This document shows positions 35,293 through 48,400 of a stretch of 64,000 nucleotides of DNA, in pieces. The DNA is from Lepidodermella squamata (taxonomy: Eukaryota; Gastrotricha). The translations under genes and the position numbers were made by a program. The stretch spans positions 806,001 through 870,000 of the forward strand of contig JBLDXI010000013.1 of assembly GCA_047495785.1 (NCBI GenBank), read 5' to 3'. The notes under the pieces were generated by a model that was given only the letters and a program-made list of their open reading frames with translations, had not been told where the DNA came from and ran no database searches. Numbering within the stretch: position 1 is the first letter of the stretch; the number at the start of each line of letters is the position of its first letter.

Positions 35293-38141
35293 CCTCCCAT
35301 AATATCTTCAAGCCTGGAATTTGGAAACGTCTTCGAAATAATTCTTTGGCTATATCACGTTTTCCTCATAATTTAATGAGCCCCGGGCAATATTACAGTA
35401 CATATCCTCATTGGAGCGTAAGAACAGACATCTTTCTAATGGTAATGGGACCTATACACTATCAAAATCAAATTATGAAATAAGTAGCAACTTACCTCCT
35501 GTTATCATTGTGTCTGTATTATCAGCATACATCGATTGAAGTTGGCATTGTGACGGCACATTTAAAAATAAAATCTGGAACGGCGTTGATCAATGAAGAG
35601 TTTTTAGGAAAAGATGTCCTTTCCTGAATGCAGTCTGTTATTTTTTTTATCAAATAAATATAATGACATCAACCGCAACCTTCTCAAAAGTGGCAGCAGT
35701 GGCACAAAAAACATCAGCCACCGAACGCCATTAAATGCAATAAATTGGATCGATTTTGTGCCTGCCATCTGCACCCGGCTGTGCGTCAAACGGAAATTAG
35801 GTGATGAACGCCACGATTACACTTTATTGGTCTCATATGCAATATAAGTCGCGCATTTATTCGGTTTATCTCACGGCGCCTAATTCAATAAAATGATGAG
35901 TAATTTTGCAGATGATCCTACTTCAGACCACTAAGCATCTCATGTACCAACTCGTTATCAAGAGCGTGTCATCTCTTGAATTTTCCTTGGGACTAATAGA
36001 GTATTAGTACTAAGGAATTTTCGAACCAAATTTGAAGGTCCAATCTATAGATGTCACTATCATGAGATTTGCAACAATTTATTCTTCGGACAGAATATTT
36101 CATAATAAACATAATAAAAAATAATTGAAAGGGATCGAAAATTGAAATTCGAACTGCACAGCTGGATCCTGAAGCTGCTCGATCGCCTCGCCCGTTTTTA
36201 GATATAAAACATCAAGGTTTTCAATGACTATGTCAGAATAGCCCATACATGATCGAAAAGAATAACTGTTCATCTGAGTAATATATTTCAAAGGTGCACA
36301 CCTGATGGTAAACTTGTTTAGCTATCAGCGTTTTTTATGGGTTCAATTCAAACGAATTCAAATGATCAAGTTGCAGAAGTTGAATTCAAACATTAGCGAC
36401 CCTTAAATTTAGTTTGAAAATCCGATCATTAATGGAGGATTTATGAGTTTTTATTGCGCGTATCAAAAGCTGCTCTTTGCGTATATTTCTATATGCAAGA
36501 ATATTTTTTCATTTTTTTTGGTTTTTTTTTCGGGTCGATGCTTGAGTATTTGCGTTCTCATAAAATAAATGTATCTCCAAACAATGTCCGATTTCAAGTT
36601 CAACCGTAACTGTGTTTGCAAATAGATACCAATACTATAACCAGTACTTCTGATTGAGAATTAGCCTCCATATATACGAAAAAGTGGTACAATAATTATT
36701 CAATTGCGGTTTCTGCCGCAACAATGTAAGTGTATTTATTTTTATTTTTTACAAGCCCTTCTTGGAATTCCAAGTGATTATGTTACAAGTGTTGCAAATA
36801 TCGAAATGAAAATAAATAGCTTCGAAAAATAAATGTGCGAGTGAATTCGAAAACAGCCTTTCCCATCCTGTTTTGTAAGCCCGATAACTGAACGCGATGT
36901 AAACAAGCGCTTGTCATTTAAAAGCGCAAAAAACTGGCGATGTAAGCAAGGCATAGGCAGGTTTCAAGCTTTCGCATATAATAGGCAGCTGGCGATGGGA
37001 TGGCCAGCAGGCTTATTTGTTGGCGCTAAGTGCGATCCCACAAGCACGCCGAACGATGGAAGCAACAGGCGATTTTCGGCCCGATCGGAACGCATGTAAT
37101 ACCTGGTATAACGATGCATTACATTTATTCCACTCGCCTGTCCGATTTTCGATTACCTACTTCCACTCATCAATACAAGGGATGTGGTGCGCCTTGCTGT
37201 ACAATATATTACTTATTGTCTGCGGCTATTATTATTAATATCATTTTTGCTGCTAGAAGCACAAGGAAGAAGCCGAAGAAGAATCAGCGTGCCGTTACGC
37301 CAGCAAAACAAGCGTACAATAAACACGCGGCGGTGATGCAATCGGCGTCTCGTGCTACCTTGGCGCCGCGCACATGCCCCGACTATATTAATGATTTATT
37401 TTTGCGCGCGCCCAGCCTGCTTCACGGCTGCTGAGTCGGTCCGACTCGCGGGCCGGCCGTAATAGCTCAAGGCTGGCTGGTGGATATGGTGCGGACGTGT
37501 TATACGATCCGTGTTATGTTTGAAAGCAAGCGCAGGCAATTCATCGCCGCGGCGCACCGCGCGCGATCGCGCATCCTCCTTAATATTAGGAGTGCGCGCG
37601 CGCCTTTTTATTATTAGCTCGCGCTCATCGCGCACAAAAGAGATAAATAGCGGACGCTGCTGCTGCTGCTGCTCTTGATCATCCGTCGAACAACCGCTCG
37701 GCAAACACGCATCCGCAAGCGCTGCTAGCTAATAATATGCCGGCGTCTGCTTATTGCTTCGCGGGTTCAGCCCTACTGCAGCTCGGTTTGGTTACCTTCC
37801 TAATCTTCCGCTTGCCGTCTGTGCCTTTTATTATTATTATAATAAAACCAGTCGGACCGATGCTTCTTCTTCTTCTTCTACATCTACTTCGCCTACCAGT
37901 TCGCTATCGCTACGCGCCTACCTTTTCTGTATAAATAGCTCGACTAGTCGTACTACTATAACTATATTATTATTATTATTATTGCAGAAAAGCTTGATAT
38001 GTTGCTTTGTCTTTTGGTTTTCTGACGCCGTTCATCTCGGCGAGATTCCTACTCTTCGTATCGTCATTATCTTGCTGCTCGACCGCTGCTGCTGTTGCAG
38101 CTCTGCTGTTCGATGTGTACGCTGCCCGGCCTGTCTGCCTG

Positions 38142-38172
<31 letters not shown>

Positions 38173-39223
38173 GTGTAGGTTTTGATGCCAGACAGCAGCC
38201 AGCCTACAAGTATTCGCGTGCCGTTCGCATTTATAAAGCGTCATCCTCGTCATCGAGCCCGCTTTCTCCTTTCTTCCGCACACTCGCTTTTACCTGGCCA
38301 GCCCAGCCGTGTTTTTTGCTGCCGTTTCCCATTGCCGTGTGTGTGTGTAATCAAGGGCCAGCGCGTCGACCTCGGCGAGGTTATAGAGCAATACCCGTCG
38401 CTTGTCTTGGCTCATCACAAACATTCGACGCGCGACTAAGAACGTTTACGCCAAGCTATTCAGCAAAGTTACCAGTATCAATTTCTATCGAGAGTCGAAA
38501 TCGATGTTTTACCCTATCGATTAGCTCGCTAATATGGCTATATGAAGAGCATTCCAGCAATCCAGTTAAAACGTCGCTTCACCTATTTATTTTCTATGCG
38601 TGGTCTCTTCAGCTTGATTCTATGATAAGATTCCAGTCACAACCGCCCGTTAAACTGGTTAATACGTTAGCGATAGGTCGCCGGCCGTTCGCTATTAATA
38701 CACGGCTTCAACGCAAGTCCGAGCCGTAACGCCCCGTTTGGTGCTGTCAATCACTCATACATCGCACCTTGTTCATCATTATGCTACACGACTGACTATT
38801 CGCTAGCTATATATGGCAAATGCGAGCGGGATGTTTCGAAGCCGCTCAGTTGCTACGAGGAAAGATAACGAGCACTTCGTGCGAACATCACTCGATTTCT
38901 ACTGCAGCTTTTTCCCTTGCAGAGTGGCCAGTATTTTACAACTTACATCCATCCTTTTTGAGCAAGGATTAGCAAGGATCTGTTCCAACATTAACCTAAT
39001 TTTCACATTATTTGTGGATGAAAATTCAGGAATCGACCTCAGTTTTGATCACTCCGTAAACTGCTATGCTTGGGGACCTTGTTTCAGTACCAAGAAATCT
39101 TCATATTTTTACTAGTTTTTTCCCCTCATTATTCATCGTTTCTAATTTTGGTCAACTTTTTCCCCTAGTTTTGTTTAAATCGAGCTTAACACCAGCCAAC
39201 CCTCTGGTTTTAAACATTCGCAG
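35293..39223. other. Long intergenic region upstream of the myosin light chain
   Basis: Nearly 4 kb without a supported exon. The long frames at 37030-37434 and 38007-38729 are low-complexity products of CG-rich and microsatellite DNA. GCGCGC-rich patches (37390-37620) and the microsatellite cluster at 37656-38172 lie here. Muscle-gene regulatory DNA is expected but no element is identifiable. Confidence 0.5.
37656..38172. repeat. Cluster of four microsatellites
   Basis: (GCT)6 at 37656-37673, (TTC)n at 37863-37879, (ATT)n at 37965-37983 and a (TGCC)n tetranucleotide run at about 38140-38172, all within 520 bp. Confidence 0.85.
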
Positions 39224-39231
39224 AGTTCAAT

Positions 39232-40680
39232 ATGGTAAGCTTTTGCAATACGTTTCCAAAGCAGTTTTCTCATTTCTTTCATTTCCCAACATTTAGTCTC
39301 TATCTTCGGACGAAATTGACAGTAAGTTTTCGCTGTTTTTATTGTTATTTTTGCTTCCTCAGCGCGTATTGGCTCTTAGATGTAGAACTAGGTTAAAAGC
39401 GGGCCGAGATAGCTTAATCCACGAAATCATTGTTGCGGCAACCCTGGCTTTTACCCTCGTTTTTTTACTTTTTACTTTACCGATCGGCTCGGGAAAGTTC
39501 CAGTCATGTTTCATTCGATTTGTTGAATTTTTTTCAATGCGACTTCCGTTAGCCACACACTTCAGCTGGGTACTGACAAAAAATGCGTCCGCTGCACATA
39601 TCGTTTTTTTTTACCTCGAAGCCGCGCATACACACATTGCCATGCCCTGCATAGCCAATGTAGGCCCGAATGCCGCTCGTTCGCTCGCCTTCTCGCTACT
39701 GGCCAGGTAAACATCGCGATGCGCGCACCCCGCAGCGCTGTTTTTATCTCTTGCATATGTGCGCGCGTGTTTTTATGCGCGCGCCAACTTGCCGTGTAAT
39801 ACGTATAGGTATATGTAGAAGCTGGAAAAGCCGCACGCCCCGTTATCGCCTGCCCATTGTGCGACTAGTCGAGCGCAAATGGTAATAACCGCGCGGCAGT
39901 AATGCATTTAAGCCGAGATTCTGCTGTCTTTATTTCTGCGCGCGTTTTACTATGCGGTTGTACCATGAGCAGCAGGTACGCCGGCAGATTCTGACGGGCC
40001 GCCCCGAGCACCTGTGATAGCTCATAGATAGGTCCGTATAAGAAAGGAATAAGAAAAAAAACGAGAGAAGAGGGCGGACCACGCCTTGTGTTTACCCTCG
40101 TTTACCTCGGTGCATCACAACAAGGGCTGTTATGTAAAACATTTGTTTTGTTATTTGTCACCAGAGGTGCGCGAAGTCTTCGACCTTTTCGACTTTTGGG
40201 ATGGTCGCGACGGTTTCGTCGACGGTGCCAAGGTCGGCGACGTTCTGCGGTGTTGCGGCCTGAACCCGACCAACGAGGTCGTGTTGAAGCACGGTGGCAC
40301 CAAGCAGATGGGTGAGAAGCAGTACAAGTTCGAGGAACTGTTGCCCGTCTACCAAGAAGTCAGCCAGATCAAGGACACCGGAACCTACGCCGAATTTATT
40401 GAAGCTTTCAAGACATTCGACCGTGAAGGCCAGGGCTTCATTTCGGCCGCCGAAGTCCGGCACGTCCTGTCCTCGCTTGGTGAGCGTCTCACCGACGAGG
40501 AAGTTGACAAGATTTTCAAGTTCACCGAAACCCGAGAGGATCTGGAAGGTAACATCAAGTACGAAGGTGAGTCATGAGCAAGATTAGGTTCAATACGCCT
40601 TGAAATAACACGCCGTCTTATTCCTATTTTTTATAGAGTTCATCAAGAAGGTGATGGCTGGTCCCTATCCTGACAAATAA
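39232..40680 (+). CDS. Myosin essential light chain
   Basis: EF-hand subunit that clamps the myosin lever arm. Exons 39232-39234 (the ATG alone), 39297-39321, 40165-40566 and 40637-40680; 157 residues, normal for the family. Protein starts [22 protein letters not shown]-hand loops are degenerate ([15 protein letters not shown] first; [13 protein letters not shown] later), then the KVMAGPYPD tail typical of invertebrate essential light chains. An intron directly after the initiator ATG is also known in other EF-hand genes of this superfamily. An acceptor-like CAG lies 8 nt before the ATG. Intron 2 is 843 nt, long for this window. The stop codon lies inside an AATAAA. Confidence 0.93.
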
Positions 40681-40681
40681 A
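40676..40681 (+). promoter_or_regulatory. AATAAA overlapping the stop codon of the myosin light chain
   Basis: The last codons read GAC AAA TAA A, so the hexamer AATAAA contains the stop codon. If used as the poly(A) signal, the 3'UTR would be very short; a TTTGGTTTT-rich stretch follows at about 40710. Confidence 0.55.
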
Positions 40682-42768
40682 CATCTGCGCCGGCAATGCA
40701 CAAAGACTTTGTTTGGTTTTATTACTCAGAAATCCCGTCTCTCTAACAAGAAAAAACAATCAAATCTGTATAATATTTATAGCATGCTCTTATGTATCCG
40801 CGATATAAAATACTCTGCTGAACTAGAAAACAAGAGGAACAAGGTGTAAAAGGGATGACAATTAACTGCTTCGTATGACTGCGTATAATATCTCTGCCAG
40901 CTGTTTTGTATGCGAGACTGTGAATTCGATATCTACTTCATGCAGGGCACCAAACGTTGAATGCCATGACGATAAATCTACCTGTTAATTTTCTTTGTTG
41001 AAACTTTGGTGGGACTTCATGAAGTTTACATTTGGTTCGGCTCGTTTTGCAACTCGGCTAACTATAAGTCAATACTTCAACTATGGCTCTCAAATGGTCG
41101 AAAAACTATCATCCTCTGCTCAGTGCTAGCTTTAAAATCAATCTGAAACATCACGTGTTGTTTTGTGTTCTGACTCGTATGAGCCGGCGACCTTCGCTTG
41201 TGCCGCGCCCAACATCTCTGCTGGCATCGGCGATTGATGCCCTCGCATGCGACGTCGCGTCGAATCTTCCACGTTATACGCCCCGGTCATGCGAGCATTG
41301 TTATGATAATTATACTGAGACAAACATCATCATCAAACTGCCATAAACGTTATGTTACCCCTAATACAAAAAACAGCATTGAAAACTCCTCCGCTACCAC
41401 TGAAACCACAGCTTGCACGTGTCTACTGCTCGTGCTCGAGTGCGTTCGTCAATTCGTGTTTGTTTGCAATAATCGTAATATTATAGTTTTGTCATCTCTT
41501 TTATAAACACAATATAGGCGACAAAGCCCTAAAATGTGAACAACCACACCAATGTAACTTGTATTCATAACAATAAAAATGAATGATCGAACTTGCAATT
41601 TCCGATTCTTCCGAAAAATTATTGATGATAACACAGCGAAATTACAACTTGGCAAAGAACTTGAATTAAATTCTGACGCAAAATACGGCGTAGCTTGAAG
41701 TGAAACAAGAAACAGGTCTACAATCAAAACGTTGGAACCAAAATAAAAGCGTTAAACTTCAAGCGCTATTCGGAAACTGGTTAATCGTACAAGGAAGAGG
41801 TTTACGACATTGACTGAAGCTATCCTCATACCTCCCATGTCAGCATTCAGCATTCAGTACAAATAAGCTAACAGCCTATTTTAGCGACTCGTGAACCATC
41901 ATGTTAGGCGGTAGCTGAGGCCATATTGTTCGCTTGAATTCCGAGCGGTTAACTAACAGAGTACGGTACTGGGACGTATCGGAGAGTTGGAAACTGCCTA
42001 AATTAAGTTTTGTCTCGAATTTCTTATTGAAATTAGGAATTAAATGTTTTTAATGTGCGATGATCAAGGAATAGCTATAATTTTGTTCCTTATATACACT
42101 CGATCCTGCCATCGGATCGAATCTCGAGTTTATATTCTCTTCTCAAGTTAGTTCTTCATGCGATTGCTCCTTATTTGAGAGGGATCTCATTTTGATTAGG
42201 ATCGCGATCACGAATGACTCGTCCAAAACTTATTGTCTAGGACTAGTATAGGACTTGCCCGATAGAGTGTTGTTATTGTTGTTTCTTTTCTAGAATTTTT
42301 TATTGAAATTTCCGACGAATGAAGAATAGGTTTTACTAAACGATACTTATGAGTTGGGATCTCGCGAGGAAAAACTGAGATTTTCCTTGGTTCCATCAAC
42401 TAATGGCTCGTCATATGCTATTCTCGATCGCCTCGTCTCAGCACGTTACGACATTTTTCACAGCTAAATTCGCGAACGTCTATTTAGTCAGAACGATTAT
42501 TGATAGCTGAAGATGAACACTTTCGAATTGGCAAATCGACACCCTCAAGCTGCACTCATCAGTAACTTTCATGGACAAGACTCAAATTTCCAAATATCCA
42601 GCAGAAATTCCAGAAAAAATTTATTCATCAATTTGCGCATTTACGCGATAACATAGAGAACAAAACAATTTCTCCTGTTACATATGCGTGATACAATTTT
42701 ATCATTTACAGTAATGAAAGTTACATGAGATTGGAATCAGATCATCAAAGTTACATAACAACTTTTAG
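40681..42768. other. Intergenic between myosin light chain and zinc-finger genes
   Basis: Over 2 kb, no coding exon supported. Short frames at 41083-41506 have no family features or splice context. The right end includes the 3'UTR of the zinc-finger gene. Confidence 0.5.
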
Positions 42769-43532
42769 TCAAGTATGTTTCGACTTCCTGGTTAAATCAA
42801 TAGGGCCTGCCGCCATGCTCGAATCAGAATCGAAGAGCGCTGAGCTAAGAGCTGAAGATTCCATTGGTGCTGATAAGTTGGAAGATTCGACGGGTGTTGA
42901 TGATGAGTTATTAGAGGATTCGTTAGGCGCCATAGATTCAGAAGAATTGGAAGAGTCGACTTGGTTCCGCCGAGATTCAGAGGAATTGGAGGATTCGATT
43001 TGGTTCCGCCGCTTCATCTTCTTTTTCTCCGCAATCTTATCTCGAGCCCAAAGAATGAGTCTGTTGATCTCATCCGGAGACAGGATGCCATCTCGCTTTT
43101 TACACACCCGCGTTAAATGCTTCTCCAGCGCTCCTCGTTGCCCGAAAGTGTTCGCACAAAGCTGGCACTCGAGCCGATAGCCGTAGTAGTGGCGACGTGG
43201 ATTTTCGCTCGTGCTCTGGAACTTGCCTTTCACGCGCGGTTGAGCAGCTGAAGCCTTGTGCCGATTTGTCACAGTTTTCATGTGCTTCAAAATTTTACGG
43301 GCTTCTTCGAGGGTGTACAATGCTGCAAGTAAATAACACTATTATTGCATGTCGAGTGTTGGAAAACTACAACGCATCTACCTTTTTTCGCTTTCTCAGC
43401 CGCTTCCTCAGCCTCCAGAATTTTTTGCGCCTCTTCGAGCGTGTATAATCCTTATTGGTGACATCAAAATTTATTGATTAATTTACGATGAAAATCACTA
43501 AAATTACCTTTCTTTGCCGGTAATTTCCTCAT
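42769..43532 (-). CDS. C2HC zinc-finger protein with CtBP-binding-like motif
   Basis: Exons (minus): 43508-43532, 43382-43450, 42769-43322; 215 residues. N-terminus MRKLPAKK, then two copies of a motif: LYTLEEAQKILEAEEAAEKA and LYTLEEARKILKH, each beginning at an exon start in phase 1. The finger is CQLCANTFGQRGALEKHLTRVC, a C-x2-C-x12-H-x4-C pattern, followed by a basic helix (RDKIAEKKKMKRR). The C-terminal third is Ser/Asn/Glu-rich with imperfect tandem repeats (RRNQIESSNSSES, RRNQVDSSNSSES). It ends GPIDLTRKSKHT; PIDLTRK fits the PxDLSxK consensus bound by the co-repressor CtBP. A nuclear transcriptional regulator is the reasonable inference. I do not recognise an orthologue. Confidence 0.85.
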
Positions 43533-44986
43533 ATTTTGAATAAACTTGCTTTGGTTACAAAACTCTAAGCGTAAAACACGAAATTTTGTGAAACAAAGGC
43601 TAAAGGCAGTAAAACGCTGCTGTTCGTAGGGGACTTTTACCAACCGCCGACATGAATACAACATGCTATGGGCATACACATACGTAAATACCTGCGTGAA
43701 ATAGCGTGTTATACCTAGCCGTAAAATGTTTTCACCACCGTCCGCATAATAAAGTACTGCGCCGGCCGTAGTAAAGCCATTACCGGCTAGAGCAGGCATA
43801 CACACGATGCCTTTGCAGCAGCTTACAAAGGCTACATCGTACATATATTATTAAGGTGAAATAATAAGGAGAATTTTGTTAGCTTCTAAAGCGACTATGC
43901 TCGAGTTGGGCATTATAGCTGTTGAAGAATGAATGCGGTAGATAGGCCATTACGGTCATGACGTTGCGAAGCTAGACAAAAATGTTTTGTTTACAGTATT
44001 TCATAGTATAAGCTATCGCATGGTGAGCGAGCGACCCGGCAAGCGCGTTCTTTTGATGAGTATACTATGCCTCTATATCATCGCTATCGACTATAAGCTA
44101 CGGCCGACCCAACTACCGCCAAGCTTTTTGTTGACTGTGCCCGCTTATTTACCAACACCTTACGTTTCCATGCCTACTATATAGCTGTGTTTATGCCAGC
44201 TCTGCGGTAAAACCTTAATTTACGAGTGCATATCTCTTAGTTTTACCGCCGGCCAAGTCCGACCTGTTTTACTACCGCCACCAAGGCTTTTTTGGCTATG
44301 CCTGTTTACCAACACATAGCTTTTTAATGAAATAAGTTGTAATGAAAGTTTGTTTTAATAAAGCGATGCACCTGTTAAGCTTGTGGCGGTAAGTTTCTGC
44401 CAGTGCAGCATTAATGAGATGTAGGCCTAGCGGATTGGTCATATTCACCGTCGGATTATACATGTAAATCTCGAATTTTTGCCGCAGCGCTAACGATATA
44501 AGTAAAAAAGACAAGTGAAAATAGATCGAAAGTCGGCAATCCGAACTCGAAGCGGAGGCACTTGGCGCAGAGAATCCCGGATCCCGGAGAATCGAATGTC
44601 CTAAGAGCGAAGCCTTGCCAAAGACCTTCCAAGTCCTCTACTTGGAGTCGGTCCTAACCTAATGCCTGAATCCCAATGCCTACTTCGATCTCATCATTGA
44701 TTTTAAGTAAAATTAGCAGGTATTAGCATTGTTTACTTCCCTAAACACTTTGCCTGAATCTCAAATGCGAAATTTTATTCGGAAATCCAATAGAAAAGGG
44801 AGAGATAGGAAACTTTCGAAAACCATAATTCCTCTCATTCCGTTACTTAAAGAAAAAATCTCAAAAAAATTACGGCTTTTATTTTTCAAAAATAATGTTC
44901 ATAAACGCCAAAAAAATCATGGAAGCCATTGTTAAATCAGTGCGATTTCATATCAGATTCATCGCTGACAGCCAAAGCTGTTCGAT
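43533..44986. other. Intergenic between zinc-finger and His-rich genes
   Basis: No exon supported. Contains recurring ACTACCGCC/TTTACCGCC-like words at 43740-43790, 44110-44120 and 44245-44280, perhaps a diverged repeat. Confidence 0.45.
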
Positions 44987-45413
44987 TTAGTGACGACGGA
45001 AAAGTCCGCCATGGTGGTGATGGTGGTGGTGGCCGAATACCCCGCCGTGATGGTGATGGTGATGACCAAAGGTAGCGCCTAGCACAGCTCCGGTAACTAT
45101 CGCAGCTCCAACGCCTGGTCTAGCTACTGTATGATGAACGACTGCTGGCTGCTGATGGACAATCACAGGCTGAGGTTGCTGTTGAACATAGACAACCTGG
45201 GGCTGAGGCGGGTATTGCTGTGGGTAGTAGACGGCTTGCTGGGGTGCTCCGTAACCTGGGGGTGGCGGCATACCCTGCTGGACTTGATATTGTGGCGCTG
45301 TTCCTGCTGGGGCAACGGTTCCATAGGCGGGTGGTTGTTGGTTAGGATAGGCTAAAGTAAAAAACCAAGCTGAAGTTTTGTGAAAAATTAAGTAAAAAGA
45401 GCTACTTACACAT
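44987..45413 (-). CDS. Small Pro/Gln/Tyr-rich protein with histidine clusters
   Basis: Exons (minus) 45410-45413 (ATG plus one base) and 44987-45351 give 122 residues. Residues 2-65 are rich in Pro, Gln and Tyr (MSYPNQQPPAYG, YYPQQYPPQPQ), then a hydrophobic Gly/Ala stretch VGAAIVTGAVLGATFG that could be a single membrane span, then two histidine blocks (HHHHHHGG and HHHHHHHGG) and the basic end LFRRH. The layout resembles Pro/Gln-rich membrane-associated or annexin-N-terminus-like tails, but I recognise no family. Histidine blocks could bind Zn or Ni, which is inference. There is no signal peptide. Donor GTAAGT and acceptor TTACTTTAG are good. Confidence 0.75.
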
Positions 45414-48400
45414 TATTCGTAAAAGCGATTAGTTTTTTCCTTGTAATAAAATAAAACAATCCTCTCTATAATATGCAAAAAAGTAGTGTAAAAAGCGTGA
45501 AGCGAATGAAAAAACCCAGATGGCGGGTATACGGATAATGCTATCTACAAGACCTTATGCTTGCTCTGTTTTTTGGCCTATTACCACGGAGAGTTGGAGA
45601 GTTTATATATGCGCCGGATAAGTAACTGATAAGACGCGCAATTATTCACCATCAGACCTGTGCATGGGCGTCTCTGAAATCATAACACCTGAGCGATGAC
45701 AATTGCCTGATTATAATATAATCTTTCCTTTACATATCTCTTACGTTGAACTAGAAAGATTAGCATTTTTCCGCACTTTGGCATAAAGTGTGCGCTGAGA
45801 CATTGCATAAAGAACACCTGGCCAATATTAAAGCACTTCCTCGCGGGGTCACCCGGGCAAATGATGATGAGAACTGAATGCTCAAAAGCACAATTGCTAT
45901 ATGTTGCTGCAAACCTTCGCGATTTGACACAAGAGATCGTTCTGCAAAAACTTTTGTCAATTTGAGAAAGCATTTCTTCTCTTTCCTGTGAGACTGAGCT
46001 AAAACATCAGCTTAAACAGCTGCACTTTATATAATAGCTCGCTACCTCCTAGTCGTTTATAATGAAGTAAAAAGGATGAGAGTTTAAATTCGACAGAAAT
46101 TCATGAGCTTCAAGAGCAGTCTTCCGTTTTTACCAGCGACATGCTGGATGTCGCAATGTCATTTGAGAATACTTGCTTCAGAATTCAATGTTGGTGCAAT
46201 TATTTCCCTCGCAGTGGAATCAGTTGACAGCTAATTATAGTTTCGACACGAACTTCAACTTGAAAAATAGCTGGAACTTCTCGAAATTCCGATCGTAGAA
46301 TCAAAGGGCAGATAAGGTATTTTCGACATTTTTGATATATCACCTGATAGCAAAGTTCAACATTATTGACGAAACATTCGGTCTCATGCTTAAGAAGTAG
46401 AACCTTTTTGATACCTTCACATTAAACTATTAGAGCAATTTTTCGGTGTAAAATTCGATTTTCGATCCCATTACACAGAGTATCTGAGCGCGTCCTATCG
46501 CCTGTTATATATTGCAACCAGTCATAATCATCATCCGCTTCTCTTCGAAATCGCCGCTTATGTCATCTTGCGACGCTGAAGTCGAAGAAATGAGGGCAGG
46601 CAGATCGAATGAAGGCTTGACCTTGAGTAAGTCGCTGGTCACCAGCACTGCGGCGTTTTCATCTATTGTAACACACCATCAAAACGCCTCAAACGATTTG
46701 ACTGATGGCCGAGTTGGTCGAAGATCGGTCGCTGTGTTACGCCGTATTTTCATGTAGCTTGGTCGATCAGAATGATAACCAAAGTTAAGGTAGTTGAATA
46801 GGTAGTATGAATAGGTAGTATGATTCTTCGAAGTGGAAAGCCTCGAGCGATTTCGAACATTATAGTAAAGAAAGTGCTAAGCCTCTTAATATCTCATTTC
46901 CTTAGGTATGCAAGCAGTTATTATAAGAACCCAAGCCAGGTCCCTCGAACTATCCAGGGCCATTGATGTGAGTCCCACGAAAGTCATCTCCAAACTCCGT
47001 GTATTCGTCGAGTTCGATGAGTTCGCTCATGAAAAGTAGACTCGAACTCCGATAGGTACTTGTGATCATAATCATCCTTTTGAATTCTGGAGAGTTCGAT
47101 TGAATGCAAACTTGAAACTTGAACAACCAGTAATTTTTCAGTTGACGCTTCGAAGTTAGTCTGAAGACCATTCATTCCTGATCGGTGGTAGCAAAACTGA
47201 AAGAATCGCCGCTAACCGAATGTGCAATTCGAATGATGGCTTCATATGGCTTCGGTGCAGCAGTCCTACCAGAATAGATATTGGAAAACTGCCCTGTACC
47301 CACCGTCGACGCCTATCGACAGCCTTTGGAGGAAAGAAGGCTTCTTTGCGCATTGAGTGGTAGTGCAAAGATCGCCACATTATCCGCAGCAAAGAAGATA
47401 TACTCTTAGCTACTTTTCGAGTATATAACTAACTATAACAATTTTATTTCCAATTTTGCGCTTTTCAGACAGGGAATTGATCGAACGAAGCACGTATTTT
47501 CATCTCTTAACAGCTCTGTGTGGTTGATTTTGCATTTTTGCAATAATTTGGATCGTCAATTAGGTTTATCGAGCTGTTCAGCTGCCTCGTCGTTCGAAAA
47601 GTGGCCACGTAAACAACATTAAAATGAATTTGCTCTTTGAAGAGGTGCTATTGCGGTTGCATGTTTGCTACTTCTGATCACCTCTTTTTCAAAATTTCCA
47701 ACATTCAAGTTATATTCCACAAAGCTGTTCAAGGGAAAAACGAGAAAGAGCAAGTAATAAAACGTAAAATAAGCCGCATTTTAAATGTTTGCTCCCTGCA
47801 ATCCGCCTTTCAATTGGAGATCGACGCTTTTGAGGATTTACGATTTATAATACAATGATTTTCATTGCATTATTTGAGCGCAGATTTTGCGACGCGCAAG
47901 CGGGCAGAAATTTGCCTAAATAACACACTGCTCAATTGACATTCGTATAATTCATTAGTTGCCTATTCCTGTATTTCATTCGCGTTTAATCGAGAGAAAG
48001 GCACGAACAAAAACGGCAGCCATCGATCCAGCGCGTCAAGAGAAGGCGAAAGCCGAAATTAGGATAAACACAGGTCGCATAAATAATAACAATTGCAACG
48101 GAGGGAGAGATGGCGCTTAATTATAATGCAATCGAGAGCGCACCTTTTTGTAAATTTTTGTATTGTTTGACAGCGGTGGTAAACAACGATATATAGTGAT
48201 GACAACGATGCGAATTTGTAAAAGTGAGCTGCACACGCGTCCCTATTTCCTCTATTATTTTTACATTATTCAGCCCGCTTTTCCTGCGTCACTCCTAATA
48301 ACATGGTGTGCGCATTTTTATACGACGAAATTAACTCGTTATCACGCATATTATTGCTTTTTTGTCATAGCCTTATCACCTCTTTCAATATATACTGATT

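Noticed and set aside
37030-37434. 134-codon plus-strand frame
   Set aside because: No family features and no plausible splice partners.
38007-38729. 240-codon open frame upstream of the myosin light chain
   Set aside because: Composition follows microsatellites and CG-rich DNA (Ser/Leu/Cys/Pro runs); no domain, no splice context, and overlapping long frames on the other strand.
43740-44280. Possible tandem repeat of ACTACCGCC-like words
   Set aside because: Copies are too diverged and irregularly spaced to define a unit by eye.
46512-47392. Short frames on both strands
   Set aside because: Under 85 codons, no homology recognised, no splice signals in phase.
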